DNA of 64,000 bases from Trichormus variabilis 0441 (GTDB taxonomy: Bacteria; Cyanobacteriota; Cyanobacteriia; Cyanobacteriales; Nostocaceae), in contig NZ_CP047242.1 of assembly GCF_009856605.1 (NCBI RefSeq), forward strand, positions 6,204,501 through 6,268,500, given 5' to 3'. Below, piece by piece: positions 1 through 7,886 of the stretch. The position numbers and the translations under genes are program-made. Within the stretch, counting starts at the first letter, position 1. Each line of letters begins with the position of its first letter. The notes beneath the pieces are model-generated. The model searched no databases. It saw nothing but the letters and a program-made list of their open reading frames with translations, and had not been told where the DNA came from.

Positions 1-202
1 CTTGCAGCTAAATAATTCGTAATTATTACCTAGTACATCAGTTAACAGTTAACTGTTAATCGCATCAAGTCTTCCTGTAAACAAAATGGCTCATTGCTTC
101 CCATCAAATGCAGTGTCCAACTCCGGCTTAATTCTCGAAGAATTCAGGGAGATTTAACTTCGAGAAATCTATCGATCCTATAAATTTGAGGAGAATCAGA
201 AA

Positions 203-502
203 ATGGCTACCTATCAAGTTAGATTGATTAGCAAGAAAGAAAATATCGATACCACCATCGAAATTGATGAAGAAACTACAATTTTAGATGGTGCAGAAGA
301 AAATGGTATTGAGTTACCTTTCTCTTGTCATTCTGGTTCTTGTTCTAGCTGTGTAGGCAAAGTTGTTGAAGGTGAAGTTGACCAATCTGATCAAATCTTT
401 TTAGATGACGAACAAGTTGGTAAAGGCTTTGCTTTACTTTGTGTTACTTACCCTCGCTCCAACTGCACAATTAAGACCCACCAAGAACCATACCTTGCTT
501 AA
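203..502 (+). CDS. fdxH: Heterocyst-type [2Fe-2S] ferredoxin FdxH
   Basis: This 99-residue plant-type ferredoxin carries the four cluster ligands at Cys42, Cys47, Cys50 and Cys80 (C-x4-C-x2-C ... C), plus an extra Cys88. The sequence around the cluster and the tail ending in PYLA match what I know of Anabaena FdxH, which passes electrons to nitrogenase reductase (NifH) in heterocysts. The ATG lies 9 nt after a GAGGAGAA ribosome-binding site at 187-195. In relatives fdxH is the last gene of the nif/hes cluster, so the core nif genes probably lie left of the window. A short inverted repeat follows the stop. The identification is firm; the heterocyst role is inferred from the family. Confidence 0.95.
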
Positions 503-508
503 TTTATT

Positions 509-532
509 GCTGTAATCGCTACTATTTACAGC
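509..532 (+). terminator. Inverted repeat after fdxH, weak terminator or mRNA 3'-end candidate
   Basis: Seven-base arms (509-515 and 526-532) flank a 10-base loop, starting 7 bases after the fdxH stop. No T-run follows, so it may be an mRNA-stabilising hairpin rather than a true intrinsic terminator. Confidence 0.35.
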
Positions 533-617
533 TTGTGCAAGTGTAGCTTAAATCAGGATGAACTATATCCTTCATCCTGATTTCTTATATAAATCTATTC
601 TGAATTTATTAACACCA

Positions 618-869
618 ATGTTTTCACCATTTACAGTAAATGGCAGTTCTTTACAATTGCTAAAAGTTGGCGATCGCGGAATAGTCAAGTTCTGCAATAT
701 TCCAGATAAAAATATTCTCAAAAAACTCAAGTCTCTGGGCTTAAATACCGGGGTCACTATCACCATAGAGCAAGAATTCCCTTCTTTAATGATTCAAGTA
801 GGAAGCATTCTTTTAGAGATAGATAAAAAACTTGCCCGTAATATCTACGTTCGTGTAATTAATAATTGA
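618..869 (+). CDS. FeoA-domain protein
   Basis: This is a small FeoA-type protein (SH3-like fold). It has the usual pattern: an N-terminal GDRGIV turn, a central segment where a Leu-Gly pair precedes a G-V-x-I-x-I-x-Q strand, then G-x-I-L-L-E-I-D and a closing strand. FeoA proteins assist FeoB ferrous-iron transport, but no feoB follows here. Sitting after fdxH in a nif neighbourhood, it may serve the iron demand of nitrogen fixation or be a nif-linked stand-alone FeoA. The frame is open from an ATG at 558, which would give 103 residues. I prefer the ATG at 618 (83 residues) because the first 20 residues look unlike the family; neither start has a good ribosome-binding site. Confidence 0.75.
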   Translation: MFSPFTVNGSSLQLLKVGDRGIVKFCNIPDKNILKKLKSLGLNTGVTITIEQEFPSLMIQVGSILLEIDKKLARNIYVRVINN

Positions 870-910
870 TTGAATTGAGAAAAATTTTTACTGATAAGTA
901 ACTTATCTTA

Positions 911-1015
911 TACCGTTTCTTAATGAAGATGTACTTTATTCTGGACTGTAGAGACTTTGCACACAAGGTCTCTACATCATTTCTTGGGTACAACTTCATA
1001 GAGAATTGGCATTAC
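911..1015 (+). repeat. MITE-like palindromic element, family A copy 1
   Basis: About 105 bp centred on a GTAGAGAC...GTCTCTAC palindrome (948-975). The outer segments (taccgtttcttaatgaagatg on the left, caacttcatagagaattgg on the right) recur at about 5.56, 6.6 and 42.5 kb. There is no coding capacity. The copies share flanks as well as the hairpin, which indicates a mobilised non-autonomous element. Confidence 0.7.
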
Positions 1016-1128
1016 AGTATGAGAGTACTTGAAATTATTAAAATATTAGGGAAATAAAATAAATAGAGACTTTAATATATAACGTCTCTATTTAGGGAAT
1101 AAAGGTAAGCCACCTAATTAGTTTTGGT

Positions 1129-1338
1129 TTAGTCAACAGCAACTATCACATCTGAGGATTTAATTAAAGCGTATGCTTGCTTACCCTCAGTTAGTTGGAG
1201 TTTGTCTGCTGATGATTTGGTGATAATCGAAACTATCTCTACCCCAGGCGCTAGTTCTAATGTCACCTCGGTGTTGACAGTACCAGGCACAACTTTTTTA
1301 ACAGTTGTTTTCAAGAAATTACGTGCGCTAACTTCCAT
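1129..1338 (-). CDS. Molbindin-type molybdate-binding protein (TOBE/Mop domain)
   Basis: This 69-residue protein is a single Mop/TOBE domain. It opens with SARNFLKTTVKKVVPGTVNTEV and continues with an E-x-V-S-I-I-T-K-S-S segment and an A-Y-A-L-I-K-S-S-D-V end. These match stand-alone molbindins, which oligomerise and store molybdate. Beside nif genes it would buffer molybdenum for the FeMo cofactor. The ATG at 1338 gives the usual family length. It is transcribed away from the CBS-CP12 gene, with about 720 bp between them. Family assignment is strong; the link to nitrogenase is by context. Confidence 0.85.
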   Translation of the reverse strand: MEVSARNFLKTTVKKVVPGTVNTEVTLELAPGVEIVSIITKSSADKLQLTEGKQAYALIKSSDVIVAVD

Positions 1339-2055
1339 ATATTATAATCTTACCTGCTTACAGGAAACAGAATACCAACATTTTCAGTAAAACAAATCAC
1401 CCCTTTAGAATTTTTTAATTATTTCTATAGATATAAATTTAAACATTGAAAGGTGATTATCCCTCTTTTATTAAATAAATATAGAATCTATTTAGACGTT
1501 ATATTATAATAATTTTATTGATTCTCTGCCCAGGCAATGTTATTTACTGAAATCCTTGATTTATCAATAAAAAAATAGCTGACATCATACAAGATAACTG
1601 TCAAAATAGCTGCTGTTGTAGTATTTTTTAAGCGGATTTAATCAATGTACACGGCAATTGTTAGAAACATTCATAATCTAAGCTTATCAGAGTGATAATA
1701 TATAAGTAAGCTAAATTGTTGCTAGTGAACCTAGACCTCAGCAAAAAGCGATTACAGGGTTATCTCAGACATTCCTACCTTAATACTGGTCAATCTTAGA
1801 AATTGGGTAGATAGTCATATATCTTCAAGATGATACTCTCGGAACGCTGCGGAAATCTTTAAACAAAAACAACCAGATTTATTAGGGTTTGTCATAAGTC
1901 TCATACTTATCATGAGGTGTGTCTAATTACCTTAAACGCTTTTCAGCCGGCATATTTAATTACTCTAATTATGCAGGCTTTGCCAAAGCAGTTTGGGCGA
2001 AATTACGGCAGTTTAGAAATAATTTCCTTCCTTGCAAACATAAGGAGCAGTAATT
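1339..2055. promoter_or_regulatory. Long AT-rich divergent intergenic region
   Basis: 717 bp between the divergent molbindin and CBS-CP12 genes. I found no credible coding frame and no clear NtcA palindrome. It presumably holds both promoters. An AAGGAG ribosome-binding site lies at 2041-2046, ten bases before the CBS-CP12 ATG. Confidence 0.4.
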
Positions 2056-2649
2056 ATGAGAGCTAAACAAATTATGACTCAAGATGTAGCTACTATTCGC
2101 GGTTCTGCGAGTGTAGCAGAAGCAGTGAGACTCATGAGGCTCAAAGGACTGCGTGCTTTGATTGTCGAACCTCGTCATAGTGCTGATGCTTACGGTATTG
2201 TTACTGTGGCTGATATTGCAGGTAAGGTGATTGCTTATGGAAAAGACTCCGAAAATGTGCGTATCTATGAAATTATGAGCAAACCCTGCATCACTGTCGA
2301 TCCTGATCTTGATGTAGAGTATGTAGCTCGTTTATTGTCAACTACAAATCTGTGGTGTGCGCCTGTAATTAAAGGTGAATTACTAGGCGTAATTTCCATT
2401 ACAGATATTGTCAGCAAAGGCGACTGTATTCCTAAACCAAAATTAACTTTCTTACGCAAAGAATTACACAAAGCTATCTCCGATGCGCGAGGAATTTCTG
2501 CTAACTATGGCTCAGATTCTAAACGAGCTATTGAGGCTTGGGATTTAGTGGATGAACTGGAAGTAGAAGCCTGCTTTTATGGCTTACCAAAACCAGACAA
2601 ATCTGCTAGAGAACTATTTGCTGATAAACCAGAGCTAGTTACAGTTTAG
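2056..2649 (+). CDS. CBS-pair protein fused to a CP12-like domain
   Basis: Residues 1-122 are two CBS motifs in tandem (M-T-Q-D-V-A-T-I start; V-T-V-A-D-I and I-S-I-T-D-I ends), an adenine-nucleotide-sensing module. Residues 130-182 resemble CP12, the small disordered protein that ties GAPDH and phosphoribulokinase into an inactive complex: L-x-K-A-I-x-D-A-R then A-W-D-L-V-D-E-L (161-168), equivalent to the CP12 core AWDxVEEL. The classical CP12 cysteine pairs are missing (only Cys173 is near), so redox control by those disulfides is unlikely. CBS-CP12 fusions are known in cyanobacteria; here the gene sits between fdxH and hydrogenase genes, suggesting energy-state control of carbon metabolism in heterocysts. 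The ATG follows an AAGGAG site. Confidence 0.85.
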   Translation: MRAKQIMTQDVATIRGSASVAEAVRLMRLKGLRALIVEPRHSADAYGIVTVADIAGKVIAYGKDSENVRIYEIMSKPCITVDPDLDVEYVARLLSTTNLWCAPVIKGELLGVISITDIVSKGDCIPKPKLTFLRKELHKAISDARGISANYGSDSKRAIEAWDLVDELEVEACFYGLPKPDKSARELFADKPELVTV

Positions 2650-2701
2650 AGTATGGTTTTACAACTCTAATAACTAGGATTCTATAGCATTGTGTTTAGT
2701 A

Positions 2702-2721
2702 ATGGTGGGCAATGTCCACCA
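2702..2721. repeat. GGTGGGCAATGTCCACC short palindromic repeat
   Basis: A variant of the GTGGGCATTGCCCAC palindrome that recurs at about 5.5, 28.6, 30.6 and 31.2 kb. It lies just upstream of the ankyrin gene start I prefer, and would be read as coding only if the TTG at 2690 or ATG at 2702 were used. Confidence 0.55.
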
Positions 2722-2758
2722 TTATCTTTTCCATGCAAATTCTTCCGAGTTACAACAA

Positions 2759-3226
2759 ATGATGAACCGTAAAAGTCCTTTCAATTTGAGTGCAGCCACT
2801 AAAGAATGGTTGATAGGAAAAGGCTACAATCCTGAAGATTTAGAACAACCTGGGGAAAATGGCGATACTGCTTTGATGAAAGCTACACGAGAAGGGATTA
2901 ATTCCGTCGTCAAGGAATTAATTGATTTAGGTGTGGATATCAATGCTAGAAACAACGACAATAATAATGCTTTGTGGTTTGCTTGTTTTGGTAATCATTA
3001 TGATTTAATTCATCTGCTACTGGCAGCTAGAATTAACATCGATAACCAAAATGATAACGGTGCTACTGTTTTAATGTATGCCGCATCAGCAGGTAAGACA
3101 GCAGTAGTGAAGTTGCTCCTACAATATCATCCTAACTTATATTTAAAAAATTTGGATGATTTTCAGGCAATAGATTTTGCCAGCAATGTAGAAGTTCTAA
3201 GGTTACTGAAAAATGCCACAAAGTGA
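2759..3226 (+). CDS. Ankyrin-repeat protein
   Basis: This protein of about 155 residues has three to four ankyrin repeats, recognisable by G-D-T-A-L-M-K-A, N-N-A-L-W-F-A-C-x-G-N and G-A-T-V-L-M-Y-A-A-S-A-G-K, each followed by a V-V-K-x-L-L type helix. Ankyrin repeats bind partner proteins; there is no catalytic domain. Upstream in-frame starts (TTG 2690, ATG 2702) run through a dispersed repeat, so I choose ATG 2759. The last 14 bases overlap the SagB-like gene, implying translational coupling and a partner relationship between the two products. Fold is confident; function unknown. Confidence 0.85.
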   Translation: MMNRKSPFNLSAATKEWLIGKGYNPEDLEQPGENGDTALMKATREGINSVVKELIDLGVDINARNNDNNNALWFACFGNHYDLIHLLLAARINIDNQNDNGATVLMYAASAGKTAVVKLLLQYHPNLYLKNLDDFQAIDFASNVEVLRLLKNATK

Positions 3227-4499
3227 TATTTTCGGTAAAGCCTATCATGAGGCTACTAAGCATTCTTACTTGTCGGTGCAGCTTGATCCAAATTATTTAG
3301 ATGCCTCAACTCAACCATCGGCATTTAAATTTTATCCAAAGTTTTATCGCCGAGTGAAATTAAATCTCGATAATCCAATTCACTCTTTTATCTGGTTAAC
3401 TAGTGCTGTCACCTTTGAGAAGGTATATAACAATGTAGCTTACAAACTTCGGGTCAATCCTTCAGCAGGCGCACTGTATCCCACTGAGATGTACGTACAG
3501 ATTCGGGGAATGCCGAAAATAGTAGATGGGATATATCATTTAGAAGTTGAGAATAATTGTCTAACACTCATCTACGAATTAATTGATGATGGCTTAGAGA
3601 GTTATGTTATACCGACTAAATGTATCACTGGATTCATTTTTTTAATTAGTTCTGTTTATTATAGGTCTAGCTGGAAATATAAACAAAGGAGCTTGAGATA
3701 TTGCTTATTAGATAGCGGACACCATTTAGGTGCTGTTGCTGCTTCAGCGTATCTCCATAGCCGTGATATTCAGCTAATTTTTGATTTTGATAAACTCGCT
3801 CTCAATACAGATTTAGGGTTTGAGAATAAGGAGTTTATTACTGGTTGTGCGATATCTGGCGAAATACACGAGAAACAGATTAGAAAATTAAGGCTGAAAG
3901 TTCCTTTTGTTTGCGGCACAGATTACTTTGAAGCTAATCAATTTATTGAGGATAGCTATCAAGCAACATCTGTGCAACCAAGTCACCAGCAACAATTACA
4001 ACAGCCTTGCTTTGATTTTGAGCAGGATAAATTCTACCAAACTGTCTGGAATAGACGTTCGATTAGACGTTTCCGGAAAGAGTTCATTTCGCAAGAACAT
4101 TACTTATATGTCTTGCAACTACTACAGCAGCCAATCCCGACAGAAAGCGGTGAGGAGATAGAAATCTACTCGGTAATACATCGAGTTGAGGGGATGAAAT
4201 CAGGGTTATATAAAGGCGCGAATTTGGTTAAAGCAGGTGACTTTAGTGAACACACTGGTTACTTGTGTGTGAATCAAGCTCTTGCCAGAGATTGTGCTGT
4301 GGTTTTGTTTTTTGTGTCCAAATACACCAGTTATCAAACTGCTATGCAAATAGCTGGTTTTTTAGGACAGAGAATTTATTTGGGTAGTAATTATGTAGGC
4401 ATTCAATGTAGTGGTATTGGTGCTTTTTATGATGATGAAACCCAGGAATTCTTAGAAACACATAAAGATGTGCTTTATGCAACGGCAATTGGAACCTGA
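3213..4499 (+). CDS. SagB-type dehydrogenase with two nitroreductase-like domains
   Basis: This 428-residue protein of the SagB/nitroreductase flavoprotein superfamily shows the SagB hallmark in its first half (N-P-S-A-G-A-L-Y-P-T-E at about 81-91, then D-S-G-H-H-L-G-A-V-A at about 168-177). A second nitroreductase-like half begins at the R-R-S-I-R-R-F motif near residue 283. SagB enzymes are FMN-dependent oxidases, best known for turning azolines into azoles in RiPP toxins, but many stand-alone homologues have unknown substrates. No cyclodehydratase (YcaO) or precursor peptide is nearby. It overlaps the ankyrin gene by 14 nt and is followed 17 nt later by an unknown gene, so the three likely form one transcript. 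Context suggests a redox task in the nif/hup region, not toxin making. Confidence 0.8.
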   Translation: MPQSDIFGKAYHEATKHSYLSVQLDPNYLDASTQPSAFKFYPKFYRRVKLNLDNPIHSFIWLTSAVTFEKVYNNVAYKLRVNPSAGALYPTEMYVQIRGMPKIVDGIYHLEVENNCLTLIYELIDDGLESYVIPTKCITGFIFLISSVYYRSSWKYKQRSLRYCLLDSGHHLGAVAASAYLHSRDIQLIFDFDKLALNTDLGFENKEFITGCAISGEIHEKQIRKLRLKVPFVCGTDYFEANQFIEDSYQATSVQPSHQQQLQQPCFDFEQDKFYQTVWNRRSIRRFRKEFISQEHYLYVLQLLQQPIPTESGEEIEIYSVIHRVEGMKSGLYKGANLVKAGDFSEHTGYLCVNQALARDCAVVLFFVSKYTSYQTAMQIAGFLGQRIYLGSNYVGIQCSGIGAFYDDETQEFLETHKDVLYATAIGT

Positions 4500-4516
4500 A
4501 TAGGATTGTAACAAAG

Positions 4517-4891
4517 ATGAATCGGCACAGATTTGATTTTAGCGGAGATGATTCCCATCCCATGCAGCCAACTTCGGCTGACATTATCTTGAGACAGCAA
4601 TTAGAGTATTCCTTAAGTAAATACTTTTATGAAGGATGCGATCGCACCTTACAGAATCTCCTCTCTAATTGCAGATGGTACGTCACAACTCAAGCCAATG
4701 CAATGACGTTGGTAATCGAATGTCCCGATCAAGTTACCAACTGGCGGGTTTTGCAAAAACTCGTCCCAATGGGTAAATTAATCAATCAAATGGTCAGCAG
4801 CGCCAAAATTCGCGTCTGTCCCCCAGAAGGCGAAGGCGTACCTTTTGAAATGAGGGTAGATGAACTCTCTGTATATCGAGACATGGCATGA
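4517..4891 (+). CDS. Conserved-looking hypothetical protein, 124 aa
   Basis: I do not recognise a domain. The soluble 124-residue protein has an amphipathic start (R-Q-Q-L-E-Y-S-L-S-K-Y-F), a central segment with T-L-V-I-E-C-P and a C-P-P-E-G-E-G loop. Codon use is like its neighbours and the ATG lies 17 bp after the SagB-like stop, so it probably belongs to the same transcript. The 75 bp after its stop are G/C-rich short repeats ending at the convergent hupW-like gene. Confidence 0.65.
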   Translation: MNRHRFDFSGDDSHPMQPTSADIILRQQLEYSLSKYFYEGCDRTLQNLLSNCRWYVTTQANAMTLVIECPDQVTNWRVLQKLVPMGKLINQMVSSAKIRVCPPEGEGVPFEMRVDELSVYRDMA

Positions 4892-4966
4892 TGGACAGTA
4901 GGGAGCAGGGGGAGCAGGGGAGAAAAAATACCTAGTTCCCCAATCCCCAATCCCCAGTCCCCAATC

Positions 4967-5428
4967 CTAATTACGAATTATTTCCACAATTTTTTCAAAA
5001 ACCACATCAGCAGATTTTTCAACAACAGGACTTAACTCTAGTCCAAAATCAAGATTCGCCGCCTCAATTAAATAAACTGTTACGTCTTGAGGAAAATCAT
5101 CTGGAAAGATTTTCTTCCCGGCGGCTAAAGCATGATCCCAGCGAAAATCGTGTAAGTTATAACTAGGTTCGGGTAAGGCCGCTAATTCTTCACCAGGGAC
5201 TTTGAATACTGCGCCGGGTTCCGAACCAGTGGAACTTGCATCAATAATTACTAATTGTTTACTACCTCTAGCTTGAAACATAACTTCCATCCCTGCGGTT
5301 CCACAGTCATACACCTGCACATGGGGACGGGGATTTTCGGCTAGATATTTTTGTAAGCGTTGAGCGATGATTACGCCTACAGCATCGTCACTGCGATTGA
5401 GATTTCCGCAACCAATAATAGTGAGCAT
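4967..5428 (-). CDS. hupW: Hydrogenase maturation protease, HupW-like
   Basis: This 153-residue protein belongs to the HyaD/HybD endopeptidase family that trims the C-terminus of NiFe-hydrogenase large subunits after nickel insertion. It starts with the family motif G-C-G-N-L-N-R-S-D-D-A-V-G, which contains the nickel-sensing acidic residue, and has D-A-S-S-T-G-S-E-P-G and the later Y-N-L-H-D-F-R-W-D-H segment with the conserved His/Asp. In Nostoc the nif-linked copy is HupW, acting on HupL; the other family member is HoxW. I assign HupW from context beside nif genes. The frame can be extended to a TTG at 5455, but the ATG at 5428 (starting M-L-T-I-I-G-C-G-N) fits the family. Confidence 0.8.
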   Translation of the reverse strand: MLTIIGCGNLNRSDDAVGVIIAQRLQKYLAENPRPHVQVYDCGTAGMEVMFQARGSKQLVIIDASSTGSEPGAVFKVPGEELAALPEPSYNLHDFRWDHALAAGKKIFPDDFPQDVTVYLIEAANLDFGLELSPVVEKSADVVFEKIVEIIRN

Positions 5429-5498
5429 AGATATTATATTTGAGTAGGTAGCCAATTTAATAGAAATATAGGACTACTATTTGATTTGTGAATTATAC

Positions 5499-5549
5499 GT
5501 AGGGTGGGCATTGCCCACCGTATCCGGGTTTTGGTGGGCAATACCTACA
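5499..5549. repeat. Paired GTGGGCATTGCCCACC palindromes
   Basis: Two copies of the palindrome, in inverted order around a short CCGGGTTTT spacer. The same unit lies in opposite orientation at 28574-28627. It is intergenic, between hupW and the degraded antitoxin gene. Confidence 0.6.
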
Positions 5550-5557
5550 GATACTTA

Positions 5558-5637
5558 CTTCATTCTGTACTGTAGAGACGTTGCATGCAACGTCTCTACA
5601 TCATTTATTTGGCGCAACTTCATGGAGAATTGGTATT
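5558..5637 (+). repeat. MITE-like element, family A copy 2 (left end shortened)
   Basis: Contains the perfect 28-base palindrome GTAGAGACGTTGC/GCAACGTCTCTAC and the conserved right end (gcaacttcatggagaattgg). The left end has diverged, so this copy is probably truncated. Confidence 0.65.
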
Positions 5638-5720
5638 ATGTCCAATTTAGTGAATAAATACATTATAAAATTTACAATAAACATAGTTAACCATTTCATT
5701 CTTAACAGGTATTACTAAAT

Positions 5721-5927
5721 ATGGTCTTTAGTGATGTAGTTGAAGCAATCAAAGCGCTTTCTTTTGAGGAGGAACAAGAAATTCAATTGTTATTACAGCA
5801 GTATCTAAAGGAGGAACGTAGATAGGAAATGTATGATAACTACAAAAAAGCAAAGCTAGAAGAAAAGAATGGTGAGTTAAAGTTCACTGCTAATATTGAC
5901 CAACTGAAACAAATGCTAGAAGAGTAA
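5721..5927 (+). pseudogene. Antitoxin-like small gene interrupted by an in-frame stop
   Basis: Reading from ATG 5721 gives 34 residues (M-V-F-S-D-V-V-E-A-I-K ... Y-L-K-E-E-R-R), then TAG at 5823-5825. The same frame continues uninterrupted for 33 more residues to TAA at 5925-5927 (E-M-Y-D-N-Y-K-K-A-K ... L-K-Q-M-L-E-E). The joined 68-position product looks like the small cyanobacterial antitoxin-type proteins in which an E-E-R-R segment runs on into Y-x-N-Y. A single CAG to TAG change would explain the break. No toxin gene (PIN, RelE) follows; the next gene converges. It is either a decayed antitoxin or, less likely, a 34-residue peptide. Confidence 0.6.
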
Positions 5928-5955
5928 AGTTAAAAACCTAAATAATTCTTGCTTG

Positions 5956-6510
5956 TTAAAAGATTTGCTGTGGTGTAATTTGTAGCCCAACAAATAGGGA
6001 ATCTTCTAAACTATCATTACCCCGTTTAGTTTGAGGAGGAGCATCAGCATAGAAAATAGTCACAGTTTTTGCTCTAGGGTCAATAATCCAAACTCGCTTC
6101 ACTTTGGCATTCAGATAATCTGTTGCTTTTTCGATCATTTCTCCGAAGGTTTGACCAGGAGAGATAATTTCAATCACTAATTCCGGTGCAACAGGACAAG
6201 CTTCATCTTGCAACCAATCAGCAGCAAGACTGTTATAAGAAACATAGACCAAATCTGTTACAGGAACCCAGTCTTGTTGATTTCTTGTTAGTTTAATAGC
6301 CCTTTCAATGACAACTCGCCCCTTTCCTTGCGCCCATGCAGATAAGAGTATAAATAATGCACCTGTTATGGAACTATGAAAAAATTTTGGCGACATTTCA
6401 CCATTTTTAAGTTTGGGGACAGCTTCTCCGTCAATTAATTCATAGATAATATCTGTTTCGGGGAGTGCAAGAAATTCTTCTAGGGTGAGTTTGTTTTTGA
6501 GTTGAGTCAT
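5956..6510 (-). CDS. Uma2-family (DUF820) putative nuclease
   Basis: This protein of about 184 residues belongs to the Uma2/DUF820 family, abundant in cyanobacteria and related to PD-(D/E)xK endonucleases. Visible marks are the start L-T-L-E-E-F-L-A-L-P-E-T-D, then Y-E-L-I-D-G-E, V-P-V-T-D-L-V-Y-V, P-E-L-V-I-E-I-I-S-P and K-x-x-D-Y-L-x-A-x-V-K-R-V-W-I-I-D-P. The E-x-I-S-P and acidic positions form the presumed metal site. The frame extends to codon 6570, but the ATG at 6510 matches family starts. Biological role and target are unknown; many copies occur per genome, often beside small antitoxin-like genes, as with the degraded one here. Confidence 0.85.
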   Translation of the reverse strand: MTQLKNKLTLEEFLALPETDIIYELIDGEAVPKLKNGEMSPKFFHSSITGALFILLSAWAQGKGRVVIERAIKLTRNQQDWVPVTDLVYVSYNSLAADWLQDEACPVAPELVIEIISPGQTFGEMIEKATDYLNAKVKRVWIIDPRAKTVTIFYADAPPQTKRGNDSLEDSLFVGLQITPQQIF

Positions 6511-6599
6511 GGTTAATATGAGGTTAGTGATGACTCTATGTTGATGGAATTGTATATATTTAGCATACACGCAAGTTTAGATACCCGAATTTTGTTATA

Positions 6600-6695
6600 G
6601 CGTTTCTTAATGAAGATGTGCTTTATTCTGGACTGTAGAGATGTTGTATGCAACGTCTCTACATGATTTTTTGATGCAACTTCAGAGAGAATTGC
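6600..6695 (+). repeat. MITE-like element, family A copy 3
   Basis: Shares both ends with copy 1 (gtttcttaatgaagatgtg at the left, gcaacttcagagagaattg at the right) and the GTAGAGA...TCTCTAC core with two mismatches. It lies between the Uma2 gene and the exported phosphoesterase gene. Confidence 0.7.
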
Positions 6696-6831
6696 TATCA
6701 GTAGTATTATGTGCGATCGCTTGATACTACTATAGGATTTAATTTACCAGTTATCATACTTTCTCTTAATTTACTCTTAATATTAAAATCTTAAGCTCCT
6801 AGCGATTTGTCATCACAACAAACTGCACAAT

Positions 6832-7824
6832 ATGAAATTCACAAAATTGCTGGGAGTCTTAGCTCCATTTTGCTTACTTGGTATTTCTGCAACTTTTATC
6901 TCTTCCAGCACTGCACAGCCATCATTTAATGGTCGTGGCCCCAAAAGTTTCGACTTTGCACTCATTGGTGATATTCCCTATGATGCTAGACAAGAAACAG
7001 AGACTCAAAAGTTAATCCAAGATATAAATAATTCCTGGGTTCGCTTTGTTATTCATGATGGCGATTTTAAGAGTGGTTCTAGTCCATGTTCTAATGAGCT
7101 ATTCTTGCAAAGATTCCAGTTATTACAGCAATTTAGACATCCCCTCGTCTATGTATTTGGTGATAACGAATGGACAGATTGTCATCGTCCCGCAGCTGGT
7201 GGATATGATTCCCTTGAGCGTTTAGCAAAATTACGTGAAATTTTTACTCAAGGAGATAGAAGTTTAGGACAAAGAACAATTGAGCTAAATCGTCAAAGTG
7301 ATAAGTCTCAATACAGTAAGTTTCGGGAGAATGTTTACTGGACGGAAGGGGATGTTTTATTTACTGGTATTCACGTTGTTGGTAGTAACAATAACCTTGG
7401 CAGAAATGCAGTAAATGATGCTGAATATGCTGAACGTAATGCTGCTAATATTGTCTGGCTAAAAGAAGCCTTTGCTCGTGCTAAAGCTAAAAGAAGCCTT
7501 GGTCTGGTAATTGTTATTCACGGCAATCCAGATGATTTTAATATTCCAGCCAATGCACAACAAAATGGCTTTCGTGATTTTGTGAATGTGCTGAAAAGTG
7601 AATTGAAAAATTATAGTAAGCCAGTAATGCTGGTTCATGGAGATAGCCATTACTTCCGCATTGACAAACCTTTAAATATAGATGAAGCACCCGGCACAGC
7701 GATTACAAATTTCACACGGGTTGAAACCTTTGGTTCTCCCAATGTGCATTGGTTACGAGTCACAGTGAATCCCAGAAATCCCAATCTCTTTGAGATAAAT
7801 CAAGAGATTATACCTGCAAAATAG
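6832..7824 (+). CDS. Exported calcineurin-like metallophosphoesterase
   Basis: This 330-residue protein has an N-terminal signal peptide (K-F-T-K, hydrophobic core to about residue 25, then S-T-A-Q). The mature part carries the ordered motifs of the metallophosphoesterase superfamily: G-D-I-P-Y-D (about 46-51), H-D-G-D-F-K (74-79), G-D-N-E-W-T-D (110-116), a lone His in V-I-H-G-N-P and H-G-D-S-H-Y-F-R near residue 269, a variant of GHxH. It therefore probably binds two metal ions and acts on phosphate esters in the periplasm or outside. Substrate unknown. Preceded by an AT-rich 130 bp stretch; the next gene converges on it. Confidence 0.8.
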   Translation: MKFTKLLGVLAPFCLLGISATFISSSTAQPSFNGRGPKSFDFALIGDIPYDARQETETQKLIQDINNSWVRFVIHDGDFKSGSSPCSNELFLQRFQLLQQFRHPLVYVFGDNEWTDCHRPAAGGYDSLERLAKLREIFTQGDRSLGQRTIELNRQSDKSQYSKFRENVYWTEGDVLFTGIHVVGSNNNLGRNAVNDAEYAERNAANIVWLKEAFARAKAKRSLGLVIVIHGNPDDFNIPANAQQNGFRDFVNVLKSELKNYSKPVMLVHGDSHYFRIDKPLNIDEAPGTAITNFTRVETFGSPNVHWLRVTVNPRNPNLFEINQEIIPAK

Positions 7825-7886
7825 TAAGAGAAATGAGGAGATAGGAAGATAGGAAAAACACTTCCTTCTCTCCCTTGTTTTGGATA

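Noticed and set aside
558..617. Longer FeoA-like start at ATG 558
   Set aside because: The extra 20 residues do not resemble the family N-terminus; the ATG at 618 gives a normal domain, though neither start is proven.
3213..4499. RiPP azoline biosynthesis cluster around the SagB-like gene
   Set aside because: No YcaO, dehydratase or Cys/Ser/Thr-rich precursor was found near it, so only the oxidase fold is supported.
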